Notes: generated from the sequence alone by a model not told the origin. 64,000 nucleotides of DNA from Maricaulis sp039978735 (GCF_039978735.1 NZ_JBDWAS010000035.1:62001-126000); one strand, 5' to 3'; shown: positions 9,289 to 17,768, counted from the stretch's first letter. A program made the numbers and translations.

Positions 9289-11373
9289 ATGAAAACCGTG
9301 TTGCTTGCCGGCGTTGCCGCCTTTGCCCTCACCGCTCCGGGCCTGACCCAGGATGCAGACGCAACGAATGCCGATGCCGATGTCATCGTGGTCGAAGCGA
9401 CCTACACGAAGCTGGACGCGTTCGTTTATCCCGGCATGACGGCCTCCATCGACGCGGAAGCGCTGGATCTGCGACGCCCGGCCGATCTCGACGATCTGCT
9501 GCGTTCCATGCCCGGCCTCGACGTTGCCGGCGGCCCGCGCCGCACCGGCCAGACGATCGCGCTGCGCGGTCAGGGACGGGAAAACACCACGCTGCTGCTC
9601 GATGGCGCCCGCCAGAATTATTCCTCCGGCCATGACGGTGTCTTCTTTATCGACCCGGCCCTGCTGGTGGGCGTCGAAGCGGTGCGCGGCCCGGCATCGG
9701 CGATCTACGGATCCGGCGCATCGGGCGGTGTCGTCTCCTTCCGCACGGCCAGCGCCCACGATCTGCTGGATGACGGCGAAAGCTGGGGCTATTCCCTCGG
9801 CGCCGGTTACCGGTCGGTGGACGAGGAAACCCGCGGCTCTGCCAGCGTGTATGGCCGCGCCGGCACGGCAGACTTCCTGGCCTCCATCTCCGCCCGTTCC
9901 TCCGGCGATATCAGTCTGGGGTCCGGCAATGACCTGCCGGCCGACGACGAATCCTTCTCCAGCCTGATCAAGATCGGCAATGATTTCGGCGACGGTCTGC
10001 GTGCCGAGCTGAGCTGGCAGAGTCTTTCGGGCGATGTGACTGAACCCAATAATGGCCAGGGCAATGCCGGTGTCGACCCGCTGAACGCCCTCGTCGACAA
10101 GGACATCACGGCCGACAATCTGACGCTTACCGCCGTGATCGCGCCGAGCACGATCGACTGGCTGGACCTGGAACTGACGGTCTACCGCAATGAAACCGGC
10201 GTCGACGAACGCGAGACGATCTCCGGCCGGCAATTGCGCCGCGATCTGGAAACCGTCGGTATTCGCGGCGACCAGCGTTTCGAATTCAATCTGGGTGCCT
10301 ATGAGGCCGGCCTGACCGTTGGCGGTGAATACTATGAAGACAGCCAGGACGGGTTCGACAGCTCCGATCCGGACGGCACGCGTGGCGGCGCTCCCGATGC
10401 CGACAGCCAGTTCACGGCGGGCTGGGCCCAGCTTGAACTCGACGGCCCGGCGCCCTTCGGCCTGCCCGGCCGCGTGATCGTTCTGCCGGGCGTGCGCTAT
10501 GACGAGTTCGAGACCTCGACACCGTCCAGCGCCGCCGTGTCGAACGACGCCGTTTCGCGGCGTCTGGGCCTGACCTATGCGCCGGTCGATACATTCAACG
10601 TCTTCGTCAGCTGGGGCGAGGCTTTCCGCGCACCGTCGATCAATGAGCTCTATCTGGACGGCACGCACTTCTCCTTCCCGCACCCGATCCTCGGCGCCCC
10701 GATCTTCGTGTCGAACAATTTCATCGCCAATCCGGACCTGCTGCCCGAAGAAACCGAAACCCTGGAAATCGGTTTCGGTGTCGATCTGGCGGACCGTGTC
10801 GGCGTCGACCGGCTGGACCTGCGCGCCTCCTGGTACGAGACCGAAGCGGAAAACCTGATCGACCTGTCGGTCGACTTCGCCTTCGACGGCAGCTGCTTCG
10901 CGCCGCCCTTCCTGCCCTGTACGGCCGGCACGACGCAGAGCAGCAATGTGGGTTCGGCAGACCTGTCGGGCTATGAAATCCAGGCGAGCTTTGCCGAAGG
11001 CCCCTTCTCGCTCGATGCGTCTCTGACGGGGATCGATGGCAAGGATGCCCAGTCGGGCGATCCGATCGGGTCGCTGGCCCCGACGCGTCTGTTCGTCGAC
11101 GGCCGCTGGAGCTTTGACCAGTACCGCCTGATCCTGGGCGGCCGCATCGAGGCGGCCGGCGAGTATGACGAACCGCTGGATCCGGCCGAGCACCGTGCCG
11201 GCTATGTCGTGACGGATGTCTATGCCCGCTGGCGGCCATTTGCCGAGCACGGGCTGAGCCTGAATGCCGGCGTCGAGAACCTGCTGGACCACGACTATGA
11301 CCGCGTCTTCGCCGGCGTCAGCGAGCCGGGCCGTTCGGTCCGCTTCGATATCGGCTGGACGCAAAGCTTCTAG
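9289..11373 (+). CDS. TonB-dependent receptor, haem/haemoglobin type
   Basis: A 694-residue outer-membrane receptor with signal peptide (cleavage near APGLTQ), plug domain (ADLDDLLRSMPGLDV, GQTIALRGQG, IYGSGASGGVVSF) and a 22-strand barrel ending in F (GWTQSF). The haem-receptor signature is visible: FRAP at residues 446-449, an NPDL box from 481 and His460 and His465 between them, equivalent to the haem-binding His of HemR-type receptors. It would import haem or haem-protein iron with TonB-ExbBD energy. The TonB box is not obvious. A 45-nt palindromic repeat begins 2 bp after the stop. A siderophore receptor is the alternative. Confidence 0.85.
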   Translation: MKTVLLAGVAAFALTAPGLTQDADATNADADVIVVEATYTKLDAFVYPGMTASIDAEALDLRRPADLDDLLRSMPGLDVAGGPRRTGQTIALRGQGRENTTLLLDGARQNYSSGHDGVFFIDPALLVGVEAVRGPASAIYGSGASGGVVSFRTASAHDLLDDGESWGYSLGAGYRSVDEETRGSASVYGRAGTADFLASISARSSGDISLGSGNDLPADDESFSSLIKIGNDFGDGLRAELSWQSLSGDVTEPNNGQGNAGVDPLNALVDKDITADNLTLTAVIAPSTIDWLDLELTVYRNETGVDERETISGRQLRRDLETVGIRGDQRFEFNLGAYEAGLTVGGEYYEDSQDGFDSSDPDGTRGGAPDADSQFTAGWAQLELDGPAPFGLPGRVIVLPGVRYDEFETSTPSSAAVSNDAVSRRLGLTYAPVDTFNVFVSWGEAFRAPSINELYLDGTHFSFPHPILGAPIFVSNNFIANPDLLPEETETLEIGFGVDLADRVGVDRLDLRASWYETEAENLIDLSVDFAFDGSCFAPPFLPCTAGTTQSSNVGSADLSGYEIQASFAEGPFSLDASLTGIDGKDAQSGDPIGSLAPTRLFVDGRWSFDQYRLILGGRIEAAGEYDEPLDPAEHRAGYVVTDVYARWRPFAEHGLSLNAGVENLLDHDYDRVFAGVSEPGRSVRFDIGWTQSF

Positions 11374-11374
11374 A

Positions 11375-11419
11375 GCATTTCCAGCGAAAGTGGGGACCGG
11401 TTTCGCGGTTCGGAAATGC
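11375..11419 (-). repeat. 45-nt covarying intergenic palindrome, copy 1
   Basis: Outer stem GCATTTCC/GGAAATGC (8 bp) encloses an inner stem GCGAAA/TTTCGC. In the reference orientation (minus strand here) the loop reads CCGGTCCCCAC. It begins 2 bp after the TonB receptor stop codon. It belongs to the family also found at 29458, 37445, 58842, 58902 and 58963. Confidence 0.85.
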
Positions 11420-11435
11420 GACCACAAGCACTCAA

Positions 11436-11558
11436 GAGGAAGGCGGCCTCCCCGGCCTTCCTCTCAATGTCTCCCGGCCGTTCCGGCCAGGGGAACCTCG
11501 TAGGTGGGAAACTACGAACTCATTGGTCCCGGTCTTCTTCAAGGCCGGGACCTTTTTT
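11436..11558 (+). ncRNA. Candidate multi-hairpin small RNA or structured 3' UTR
   Basis: Four stem-loops follow one another: GAGGAAGGC/GCCTTCCTC (11436-11463), GGCC/GGCC (11476-11488), TCGTAG/CTACGA (11498-11517) and a GC-rich terminator with a T-run (11525-11558). No plausible ORF is present. The TonB receptor ends 62 bp upstream, so this may be a processed 3' UTR or an independent small RNA. I recognise no known family and cannot place a promoter. Confidence 0.35.
11525..11558 (+). terminator. Rho-independent terminator
   Basis: GGTCCCGG (11525-11532) pairs with CCGGGACC (11545-11552) and is followed by six T residues. It would end plus-strand transcription from the TonB receptor or from the candidate small RNA just before the convergent fliJ. 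Confidence 0.85.
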
Positions 11559-11563
11559 GTCCG

Positions 11564-11980
11564 TCAGTTGGGGCGGCGGTGACGCACCTGGGCGATCTCG
11601 TCCAGCTCGTCCTGCTCGGCCGCGCGCACGGCTTTCTCGATCCGGGCCAGACGCCGTTCCTCGAGCAGCTCGTACTTCTTGAGCTCCTGGAAGGCTTCGG
11701 ACAACCGGCCGCGCAGCGCATTGGCCTGGATATCCACTTCCTCGAGCGACAGGCGGATGTTTTCCTTCCGCTTGATCACGGCCTGGGCGTAGGAGCCATA
11801 GGCCAGGAAGCCTTCCTTCGACTCGGCCGCGACCGCCTGCTCTTCCGGCACCGAGGCCTCGAGCCGTTCGATCTGGTCGATCAGAGCCTGGCGGGAGCGA
11901 TCGAGCTCTGCCATCTGTTTCTGGAGTTCTTCAACCTTGAACCGGGCCAGCCGGATCAAGGGTTCATGTGAGCGTGTCAT
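11564..11980 (-). CDS. fliJ: FliJ, flagellar export chaperone/ATPase stalk
   Basis: A 138-residue, almost entirely alpha-helical coiled-coil protein (LARFKVEELQKQMAELDRSR at the start, AFQELKKYELLEERRLARIE near the end), the expected size and pattern for FliJ. FliJ inserts into the FliI hexamer and couples it to FlhA in the flagellar export apparatus. Its start overlaps the end of fliI by 4 bp, the usual fliI-fliJ arrangement. Sequence identity in this family is low, so the call rests on context plus coiled-coil character. Confidence 0.85.
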   Translation of the reverse strand: MTRSHEPLIRLARFKVEELQKQMAELDRSRQALIDQIERLEASVPEEQAVAAESKEGFLAYGSYAQAVIKRKENIRLSLEEVDIQANALRGRLSEAFQELKKYELLEERRLARIEKAVRAAEQDELDEIAQVRHRRPN

Positions 11981-13323
11981 GACCGCCCTCCTTCACCACC
12001 ACCCAAAATCTCGGACAGCAGCGCGAATGTCGACGGAATGTCCGCCGCTTCGTCTTTTTGCTGCCCGAGGAATGCTTCCAACGGTTCGTTGAGAGCAATT
12101 GCCCGGTCCACATCCGGGTTCGATCCCTGGGTGTAAGCCCCCAGCCGGATCAATTCTTCCATGTCGGCATAGGCCGACAGCAATTTGCGCGCTTCGGCCA
12201 CAAACGGGCGCTGCGGCGGGTCATAGACTTCCGGTGCCGTCCGGCTGACGGACTTGAGAACATCGATCGCGGGATAGCGGCCGCGCTCGGCAATGGCCCG
12301 GCTCATCACGACGTGGCCGTCCAGGATCCCGCGGACGGCATCGGCAATGGGTTCGTTGTGATCGTCGCCGTCGACCAGGACGGTGAACAGGCCGGTGATC
12401 GTCCCCTGACGTCCGCCATCGCGGCGTTCAGGGCCCGGTCCGGCGCGCTCCAGAAGACGCGGCAGTTCAGCGAAGACCGACGGCGTATAGCCCCGCGTCG
12501 TCGGCGGTTCGCCGGCCGCCAGGCCGATCTCGCGCTGGGCGAGTGCAAACCGGGTCACACTGTCCATCAGGCACAGCACGTCCTTGCCCTGGTCGCGGAA
12601 ATATTCCGCGGTCGTCAGGGTGAGGTGTGCCGCCTGGCGGCGTGCGAGGGCCGGCGCATCGGAGGTTTCGGTGATGACGACGGAGCGCTTGCGGCCTTCC
12701 GGGCCCAGCACGTCGTCGACAAATTCGCGGGCTTCACGGCCCCGTTCGCCGATCAGGCCGATCACGATGACGTCGGCGTCGCAGGCCCGCGCCAGCATCG
12801 ACATCAGAACAGACTTGCCGACACCCGACCCTGCGAAGATGCCCAGACGCTGACCGCGCCGCATGGGCACGAAGGCGTTGAGCACGCGAACACCCAGGTC
12901 GAGCTTGGTCCCCAGGCGTGCGCGTCCATGCGCGCCCGGCGGGTTGCCCTTGAGCGGATAGGGGATACCGCCTTCGGTAAGCGGCCCGCCATTGTCCAGC
13001 GGACGTCCGAAACCGTCGAGCACCCGGCCCAGCCAGGCCTGTGACGGACGAACGCGGGCGGCTTCGGGCTGAAGGCGGACCCGGGCACCGGGCCGAACGC
13101 CTTCCAGCGGACCGAAGGGCATCATCAGGGCGGTCTCGCCCCGGAAACCCACAATCTCGCATTCCGCGACACCCTCACCCGTCTCGATCAGGGCATGCGC
13201 GCCCAGCGAGAGCCCCGCCTTGGGGCCCTCGGCTTCGACAAGCAGGCCGTTCAGGGCGGTGATCCGTCCTTCCAGCACCCGGTCGTCGAGGCGATCGATG
13301 CGATCGATGAGGGTCTGCATCAT
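11977..13323 (-). CDS. fliI: FliI, flagellar export ATPase
   Basis: A 448-residue F1-beta-like ATPase from the ATG at 13323; an adjacent in-frame ATG at 13320 is equally possible, and the further upstream open frame has no family similarity. Walker A is AGSGVGKS, Walker B is VLCLMDS, and the conserved GERGREAREF and EPPTTRGYTPSVFAELPRLLERAG segments are present. FliI hydrolyses ATP to unload export substrates from chaperones. It is transcribed away from ctrA, and the intergenic region between them is rich in GANTC sites. The 4-bp overlap with fliJ implies one operon. Confidence 0.93.
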   Translation of the reverse strand: MMQTLIDRIDRLDDRVLEGRITALNGLLVEAEGPKAGLSLGAHALIETGEGVAECEIVGFRGETALMMPFGPLEGVRPGARVRLQPEAARVRPSQAWLGRVLDGFGRPLDNGGPLTEGGIPYPLKGNPPGAHGRARLGTKLDLGVRVLNAFVPMRRGQRLGIFAGSGVGKSVLMSMLARACDADVIVIGLIGERGREAREFVDDVLGPEGRKRSVVITETSDAPALARRQAAHLTLTTAEYFRDQGKDVLCLMDSVTRFALAQREIGLAAGEPPTTRGYTPSVFAELPRLLERAGPGPERRDGGRQGTITGLFTVLVDGDDHNEPIADAVRGILDGHVVMSRAIAERGRYPAIDVLKSVSRTAPEVYDPPQRPFVAEARKLLSAYADMEELIRLGAYTQGSNPDVDRAIALNEPLEAFLGQQKDEAADIPSTFALLSEILGGGEGGRS

Positions 13324-13848
13324 ACGGGTAAACCCGCCCTGCTTCCTGTGGCGAAAATGCCAGTTCCCGGAGACAATATACCCAACGCGGTTGCTCCGAC
13401 GTAAACACCCGGCATTTTTTGCACGGCGTCGCGCAGCTGATTCCCGGAGGCTCACGGACTCGATTCCACCGGGTGAGTCTCGCTATCGATACAATGTCCT
13501 GTGGAAAACTCGGGAAGCCTTCCAGGACGGGCTCTGGAGCCGAATTTCCGTTCCAGAACGGGCAGATCGCACCTTCCTGAGGCTATACTTTATGCACGTT
13601 ATATTTGATCAATTCGCGAAATTTTACGCTGCCAGGGGATTCATCACACGCGTTAACCCCTGAATCGTTAACGGGATTCTCGAATCAAGCGGAACGTCAG
13701 ATTTTTCTCGAATTGACGATTCCGAAACAGGGTCAAGCAGCGCTTAACTTTCGTTAAGGGTTTCCGCCTAGCGTCCAAATAAGGTTAATCACAGACGTGA
13801 GGCCGGGCGGCACTGATTCGCCCGCACAACGAAACCGGAGGCGAACCA
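13324..13848. promoter_or_regulatory. ctrA / fliI regulatory region with ten GANTC sites
   Basis: This 525-bp gene-free stretch has GANTC (CcrM methylation sites) at 13439, 13457, 13462, 13475, 13638, 13662, 13675, 13682, 13718 and 13815. About two would be expected by chance in 525 bp. TTAA half-sites resembling CtrA boxes occur at 13653, 13668, 13744, 13754 and 13784; the pair at 13744/13754 is spaced by 6, one short of the TTAA-N7-TTAA consensus. A TTGACG hexamer (13713) overlaps the GANTC at 13718. Caulobacter ctrA is controlled by GANTC methylation with GcrA and by CtrA itself. The exact start sites here are unknown. Confidence 0.75.
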
Positions 13849-14544
13849 ATGCGGGTTCTTCTTATTGAGGACGATCGGGCGACTGCCCAGTCCATCGAGC
13901 TGATGCTGAAGTCCGACGGCTTCAATATCTATACGACCGACCTCGGTGAGGAAGGCGTCGACCTCGGCAAGCTGTATGATTACGACATCATCCTGCTTGA
14001 CCTGAACCTGCCTGACATGCCGGGTTTCGATGTGCTCAAGACGCTTCGCATGGCGAAGATCGACACGCCCATCCTGATCCTCACGGGCAATGCCGACATC
14101 GACAACAAGGTGCGCGGCCTGGGCTGCGGCGCCGACGATTATATGACCAAGCCCTTCCACAAGGATGAGATGATCGCGCGCATCCACGCCATCGTCCGCC
14201 GCTCGAAGGGCCATTCCCAGTCGATCATCCGCACCGGTTCGATCGCCGTGAACCTCGACGCCAAGACGGTCGAGGTCGATGGCCAGCGCGTGCACCTGAC
14301 CGGCAAGGAATACCAGATGCTCGAGCTGCTCTCCCTGCGCAAGGGGACGACGCTCACCAAGGAAATGTTCCTGAACCACCTTTATGGCGGCATGGACGAG
14401 CCGGAGCTGAAGATCATCGACGTCTTCATCTGCAAGCTCCGCAAGAAGCTCGCTGCGGCCACCAGTGGCGAACACTATATCGAGACGGTCTGGGGCCGCG
14501 GCTATGTGCTGCGTGACCCGGTAGAGGAAAAGGCGTCCGCCTGA
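13849..14544 (+). CDS. ctrA: CtrA, cell-cycle master response regulator
   Basis: A 231-residue OmpR-family regulator. The receiver domain has acidic pocket ED(8)D(9), phosphoacceptor D51 (LLDLNLPDMPG) and the conserved Thr (ILTGNAD) and Lys (YMTKPF). The winged-helix domain shows HLTGKEYQMLELLSLRKG and DVFICKLRKKL, near-identical to Caulobacter CtrA. Phosphorylated CtrA activates flagellar, chemotaxis and division genes and silences the origin. The C-terminus ends KASA rather than Ala-Ala, which bears on ClpXP recognition. It is preceded by a GANTC-rich region and followed by a terminator. chpT, which phosphorylates it, lies 7 kb downstream. Confidence 0.97.
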   Translation: MRVLLIEDDRATAQSIELMLKSDGFNIYTTDLGEEGVDLGKLYDYDIILLDLNLPDMPGFDVLKTLRMAKIDTPILILTGNADIDNKVRGLGCGADDYMTKPFHKDEMIARIHAIVRRSKGHSQSIIRTGSIAVNLDAKTVEVDGQRVHLTGKEYQMLELLSLRKGTTLTKEMFLNHLYGGMDEPELKIIDVFICKLRKKLAAATSGEHYIETVWGRGYVLRDPVEEKASA

Positions 14545-14570
14545 TCCGGCCTCACAACCGAACCTGAGAA

Positions 14571-14598
14571 AACCCGGGCGGCGACGTCCGGGTTTTTT
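14571..14598 (+). terminator. Rho-independent terminator of ctrA
   Basis: AACCCGG (14571-14577) pairs with CCGGGTT (14588-14594), and the T-run extends to 14598. It lies 27 bp after the ctrA stop codon. Confidence 0.85.
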
Positions 14599-14671
14599 CA
14601 TGTCCCCTGTTCAGGGGTTTTTCCGCTCGAAGCTCAGCCGCTAGCCTTGGCCAGCCGTGAAGGAGATCGCC

Positions 14672-15286
14672 ATGCGCTGGCTTGCCGCTTTGCTCGTCTG
14701 TATCAGTGTCACACCTGTCGCGCTCGCCGACAGCGAGGACGACGCACTTGCCCTCACCCTGGAACTGGTCAACCAGATTGCGCAAATCGGCGGCCTCACG
14801 GTGGATGATCCCGACGCCCTCACAGCCCGCCTCGAAATGGCGATGGACCGGTTCGAAGAAGAGGCCGATGCGCGCGGGGCCCAATGGTCCATGAGCTATG
14901 GCGTCGATGTCGATGCCAGCAACATCGAGCGCCACGATGCGCAGGGCAATCCGCTGCCTGTCGATCCCGACACGCTGGAAGAGGACGACCGCATGCCGGC
15001 GCCGGACGCAGGTTGCGACACACCGGCCATCCATCCGGTCTCGGCAGCATCGACGGCGGATGCCCGCTGGGAGGTTTGTACCGGGATCGAGGATGAGGGC
15101 GACGGGCCTTACTATATCGGCTTTTCCGAACTGCTTTACGGTGCGGACGGCAACTTCCGGCGCGTCCGGCTGGGTGTCGCCGTCACGTCTTCCGACGCGT
15201 CCTATATCGACGCCATGCGTGAACCGGCGACACAATTGCTCTACGAGATGATGGACGCCGTGCGCGCAGACGCGATCGCGCCCTAG
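14672..15286 (+). CDS. Secreted protein of unknown function
   Basis: A 204-residue protein from the ATG at 14672, which has AAGGAG six bases upstream; a GTG at 14657 is less likely. Residues 1-18 form a signal peptide (MRWLAALLVCISVTPVALA). The mature protein is acidic and contains two Cys near the middle (PDAGCDTPAIHP and WEVCTGIEDEG) that could form a disulfide. I recognise no family. It stands alone between ctrA and the che operon, with a terminator on each side. Confidence 0.6.
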   Translation: MRWLAALLVCISVTPVALADSEDDALALTLELVNQIAQIGGLTVDDPDALTARLEMAMDRFEEEADARGAQWSMSYGVDVDASNIERHDAQGNPLPVDPDTLEEDDRMPAPDAGCDTPAIHPVSAASTADARWEVCTGIEDEGDGPYYIGFSELLYGADGNFRRVRLGVAVTSSDASYIDAMREPATQLLYEMMDAVRADAIAP

Positions 15287-15306
15287 AGACTCCGCCGGAC
15301 ACGAAA

Positions 15307-15336
15307 AAGGCGCGGCTCCCGGTGGGGCCGCGCCTT
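15307..15336. terminator. Bidirectional terminator
   Basis: AAGGCGCGGC (15307-15316) pairs with GCCGCGCCTT (15327-15336). A-rich sequence on the left and T-rich sequence on the right allow function on both strands, between the convergent secreted-protein gene and cheR. Confidence 0.8.
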
Positions 15337-15364
15337 CCTTGTTCGGTAAAAGCCGTCAGGCGTG

Positions 15365-16207
15365 TCAGGCTGCAGCCGACTTCGCCGCGCCGGAGCGGCC
15401 ATACAGCCCACGGCGGCCTTCGACCGGCGCAAAGTCCTGCGACAGGCCGACCACAGTCTCGGCAGCGCCCATGATCAGATAGCCATCGCTCGCGGTCTGC
15501 GCGGCGAGCCGCTGCAGGATCTTCTTCTTGGTGTCGGCATCGAAATAGATCAGCACATTGCGGCAGAAGATGACGTCGAACGTGCCCATGCCGGAGAAGT
15601 TCTCCAGCAGGTTCTGCTTCTGGAAGGTCACCATTGAGCGCAGGTTCGGCTTGATGCGCCACTGGTCGCCGGACTGGTCGAAATGCGTCACCAGGCGCTG
15701 GATCGCCAGACCCCGCTGGACCTCGAACTGCGAGTAGACGCCGGCCTTGGCCTTTTCCAGCACACGCGGCGCCATATCGGTCGCGACGATCTCGAAGCGC
15801 AGACCGCCCAGGCGGGCCTTTTCCTCTTCCAGGATCATCGCCAGCGAATAGGGCTCCTGGCCCGACGAGCAGGCCGCGCACCAGATCCGGATGGTCGACA
15901 TGTTGCCGCGGGCCCGCGAGAGCACCGGCAGGATTTCCTGCTTGAACAGGTCGAACGGCGTGTTGTCGCGGAAGAAGAAGGTCTCGTGCGTCGCCAGCGC
16001 CTCGGTGATCGCCCAGAGCAGGCGGTCATTGCTTTCACGGCGCGCCGCGGCGATCAGGGCCTCGATCGACGGATAGCCCTCGGCCCGCGCCAGCGGTGCC
16101 AGACGGCTTTCCAGCAGATACCCCTTGTCGGTCGACAGGACGAGGCCGGAGCGCTTGTAGGCTTCGGCCGCCACGAAAGTGATGTCTTCGATCTTGATCA
16201 TGGTCAC
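15365..16207 (-). CDS. cheR: CheR, chemoreceptor methyltransferase
   Basis: A 280-residue SAM-dependent methyltransferase. The N-terminal helical domain is followed by the catalytic domain with THETFFFRD, the SAM-binding IRIWCAACSSGQEPYSLAM, the downstream ATDMAPRVLEKAKAG and FDVIFCRNVLIYFD. CheR methylates glutamates on chemoreceptors for adaptation, opposed by CheB. The GTG at 16207 overlaps the cheB stop by 4 bp; an ATG at 16201 is the alternative start. It is the last gene of the cheA-cheW-cheY-cheB-cheR operon. Confidence 0.93.
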   Translation of the reverse strand: MTMIKIEDITFVAAEAYKRSGLVLSTDKGYLLESRLAPLARAEGYPSIEALIAAARRESNDRLLWAITEALATHETFFFRDNTPFDLFKQEILPVLSRARGNMSTIRIWCAACSSGQEPYSLAMILEEEKARLGGLRFEIVATDMAPRVLEKAKAGVYSQFEVQRGLAIQRLVTHFDQSGDQWRIKPNLRSMVTFQKQNLLENFSGMGTFDVIFCRNVLIYFDADTKKKILQRLAAQTASDGYLIMGAAETVVGLSQDFAPVEGRRGLYGRSGAAKSAAA

Positions 16208-17382
16208 ATCCCGTTCTTCGCGCGCTGGACGATCGACGAGCCGATCCGGTTGAGCGGCAGGATTTCATCGGCCAGGCCGGCCGCGGCGACAGCGCCGGGC
16301 ATGCCCCAGACCACACTGGTTGCTTCGTCCTGGGCGAGGATCGTGCCGCCGGCACTGCGCAGGATGCGCGAGCCTTCGCGGCCGTCATGCCCCATCCCCG
16401 TCAGGATGATGCCCAGCGCCTTGCCACCGGTCACCTCGGTCACCGACTGGAACAGCGGGTCGACGGCGGGGCGGCAGAAATTGATCGGCGGCGTCTGGTC
16501 GAGCACCGCGTAGAAGCCGGCCGCATCCTTGCGGACGGTCAGATGGAAGTCGCCCGGTGCAATGTAGAGGCTGCCCGCGACGAGGCGTTCGCCGTCCTCG
16601 GCTTCCTTGCAGCGCAGGGACGAGGCCTTGGACAGGTGTTCCGCCAGGATCTTGGTGAACAGGGCCGGCATGTGCTGGGCCACGACGATCGGAACACGGA
16701 TATCGGTTCCGAAAGCGGCGACGACATCGCGCAACGCCTGCGGACCACCGGTGGAGGAGCCGATGGCAATGATTTCCGGGCGCACCGTATGACGCGCGAC
16801 CGCCCCGCGCGAGGCCGGCGGCTGTGCCGTCGGTGCAAACGCCTTGCGGACCGGCGCGCTGGGAGCGGCAGGCGCAGGTGTGATGGTGCGGATCGCCGGC
16901 GCAGGCGTCGACGGGATGTCCCGCGCCGTGGGAACCGGCGGGATCGGACGCGGCGCCAGAGCCTTCAGCTTGGACAGGAGATCGCGGCGGAATTCCTCGG
17001 CACCGGCCAGACGGCCAGCCTGCGGCTTGGGCGCGTAGTCGGCCGCGCCCATGGACAGGGCGCGGATGGTCACTTCACCGCCGCGGCGCGTCAGTGTGGA
17101 GGCCATCACGACCTTGCAGCCCGGCACGGCCTTCAGCAGCAGCGGCAGGGCGGCCAGGCCGTCCATCTTGGGCATTTCAACATCGAGCACGATCAGGTCG
17201 GGCCTGAGCTCTTCGGCCTTTTTCAGGCCCTGCTCGCCATCGACCGCCGCGCCGACAAGCGCGAGATCGGGATCTTCATCGACCCAGCGGGTCATCAGGC
17301 CACGTGCGACAGCGGAGTCGTCGATCACGAGAACCTTGGCAATGGGGTTGGCGGCCGCGCCCGTAGTGGCGAGTTCCGGCAT
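16204..17382 (-). CDS. cheB: CheB, chemoreceptor methylesterase/deamidase
   Basis: A 392-residue protein starting at the ATG at 17382, which has GAGGGAG upstream; a TTG at 17397 that would overlap cheY is also open. It has an N-terminal receiver domain (D67 in LIVLDVEMPKMDG), a Pro/Ala-rich linker of about 70 residues, and a C-terminal methylesterase domain with the catalytic Ser in AIGSSTGGPQAL, His in VAQHMPALFT and Asp in LTGMGHDG. Phosphorylation by CheA activates demethylation of receptors. The linker is longer than in E. coli CheB but otherwise normal. Confidence 0.93.
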   Translation of the reverse strand: MPELATTGAAANPIAKVLVIDDSAVARGLMTRWVDEDPDLALVGAAVDGEQGLKKAEELRPDLIVLDVEMPKMDGLAALPLLLKAVPGCKVVMASTLTRRGGEVTIRALSMGAADYAPKPQAGRLAGAEEFRRDLLSKLKALAPRPIPPVPTARDIPSTPAPAIRTITPAPAAPSAPVRKAFAPTAQPPASRGAVARHTVRPEIIAIGSSTGGPQALRDVVAAFGTDIRVPIVVAQHMPALFTKILAEHLSKASSLRCKEAEDGERLVAGSLYIAPGDFHLTVRKDAAGFYAVLDQTPPINFCRPAVDPLFQSVTEVTGGKALGIILTGMGHDGREGSRILRSAGGTILAQDEATSVVWGMPGAVAAAGLADEILPLNRIGSSIVQRAKNGM

Positions 17383-17393
17383 GGGAAACTCCC

Positions 17394-17768
17394 TCAAGAG
17401 GCGCGAAGCAATCCGGTTTGCTGCAGCTTGGATTCGATGATTTCACCGTCGAAGGGCTTCATGACGTATTCGTCGGCACCCGCACGCAGGGCTTCGGTGA
17501 TGTGTGCCATGTCGTTTTCGGTGGTGCAGAACACCACGACCGGCTTGTCACCACCCTCCTCGCGGCGCAGCGCCTTGACGAAGTCGAGCCCGTTCATGAC
17601 CGGCATGTTCCAGTCGAGCAGGATTGCGTCGGGCATCTGCTTGCGGCAGGCGTCGAGCGCTTCGGATCCGTCCGCCGCTTCGACACATTCGAAGTCGAGC
17701 TCTTCAAGAATTTTGCGAGCGACTTTCCGGATCACCCGGGAGTCGTCCACGACGAGACAGGTTCTCAT
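17394..17768 (-). CDS. cheY: CheY, chemotaxis response regulator
   Basis: A 124-residue single-domain receiver with VVDDS at positions 6-10, phosphoacceptor D52 (AILLDWNMPVMNG), the conserved Thr (FCTTEND) and Lys (YVMKPF). It lacks an output domain, as expected for a CheY that binds the flagellar switch or acts as a phosphate sink. It lies 13 bp after cheW and directly before cheB. Alphaproteobacteria often have several CheY paralogues, so motor binding is inferred from operon position. Confidence 0.92.
   Translation of the reverse strand: MRTCLVVDDSRVIRKVARKILEELDFECVEAADGSEALDACRKQMPDAILLDWNMPVMNGLDFVKALRREEGGDKPVVVFCTTENDMAHITEALRAGADEYVMKPFDGEIIESKLQQTGLLRAS

Noticed and set aside
9265..11427. 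A 720-codon minus-strand open frame opposite the TonB receptor
   Set aside because: Composition bias of high-GC antisense DNA explains it; the receptor on the plus strand has signal peptide, plug and barrel motifs.
13744..13757. TTAA-N6-TTAA as a confirmed CtrA box
   Set aside because: Spacing is one base short of the known TTAA-N7-TTAA consensus, so it is listed only as a candidate within the region.
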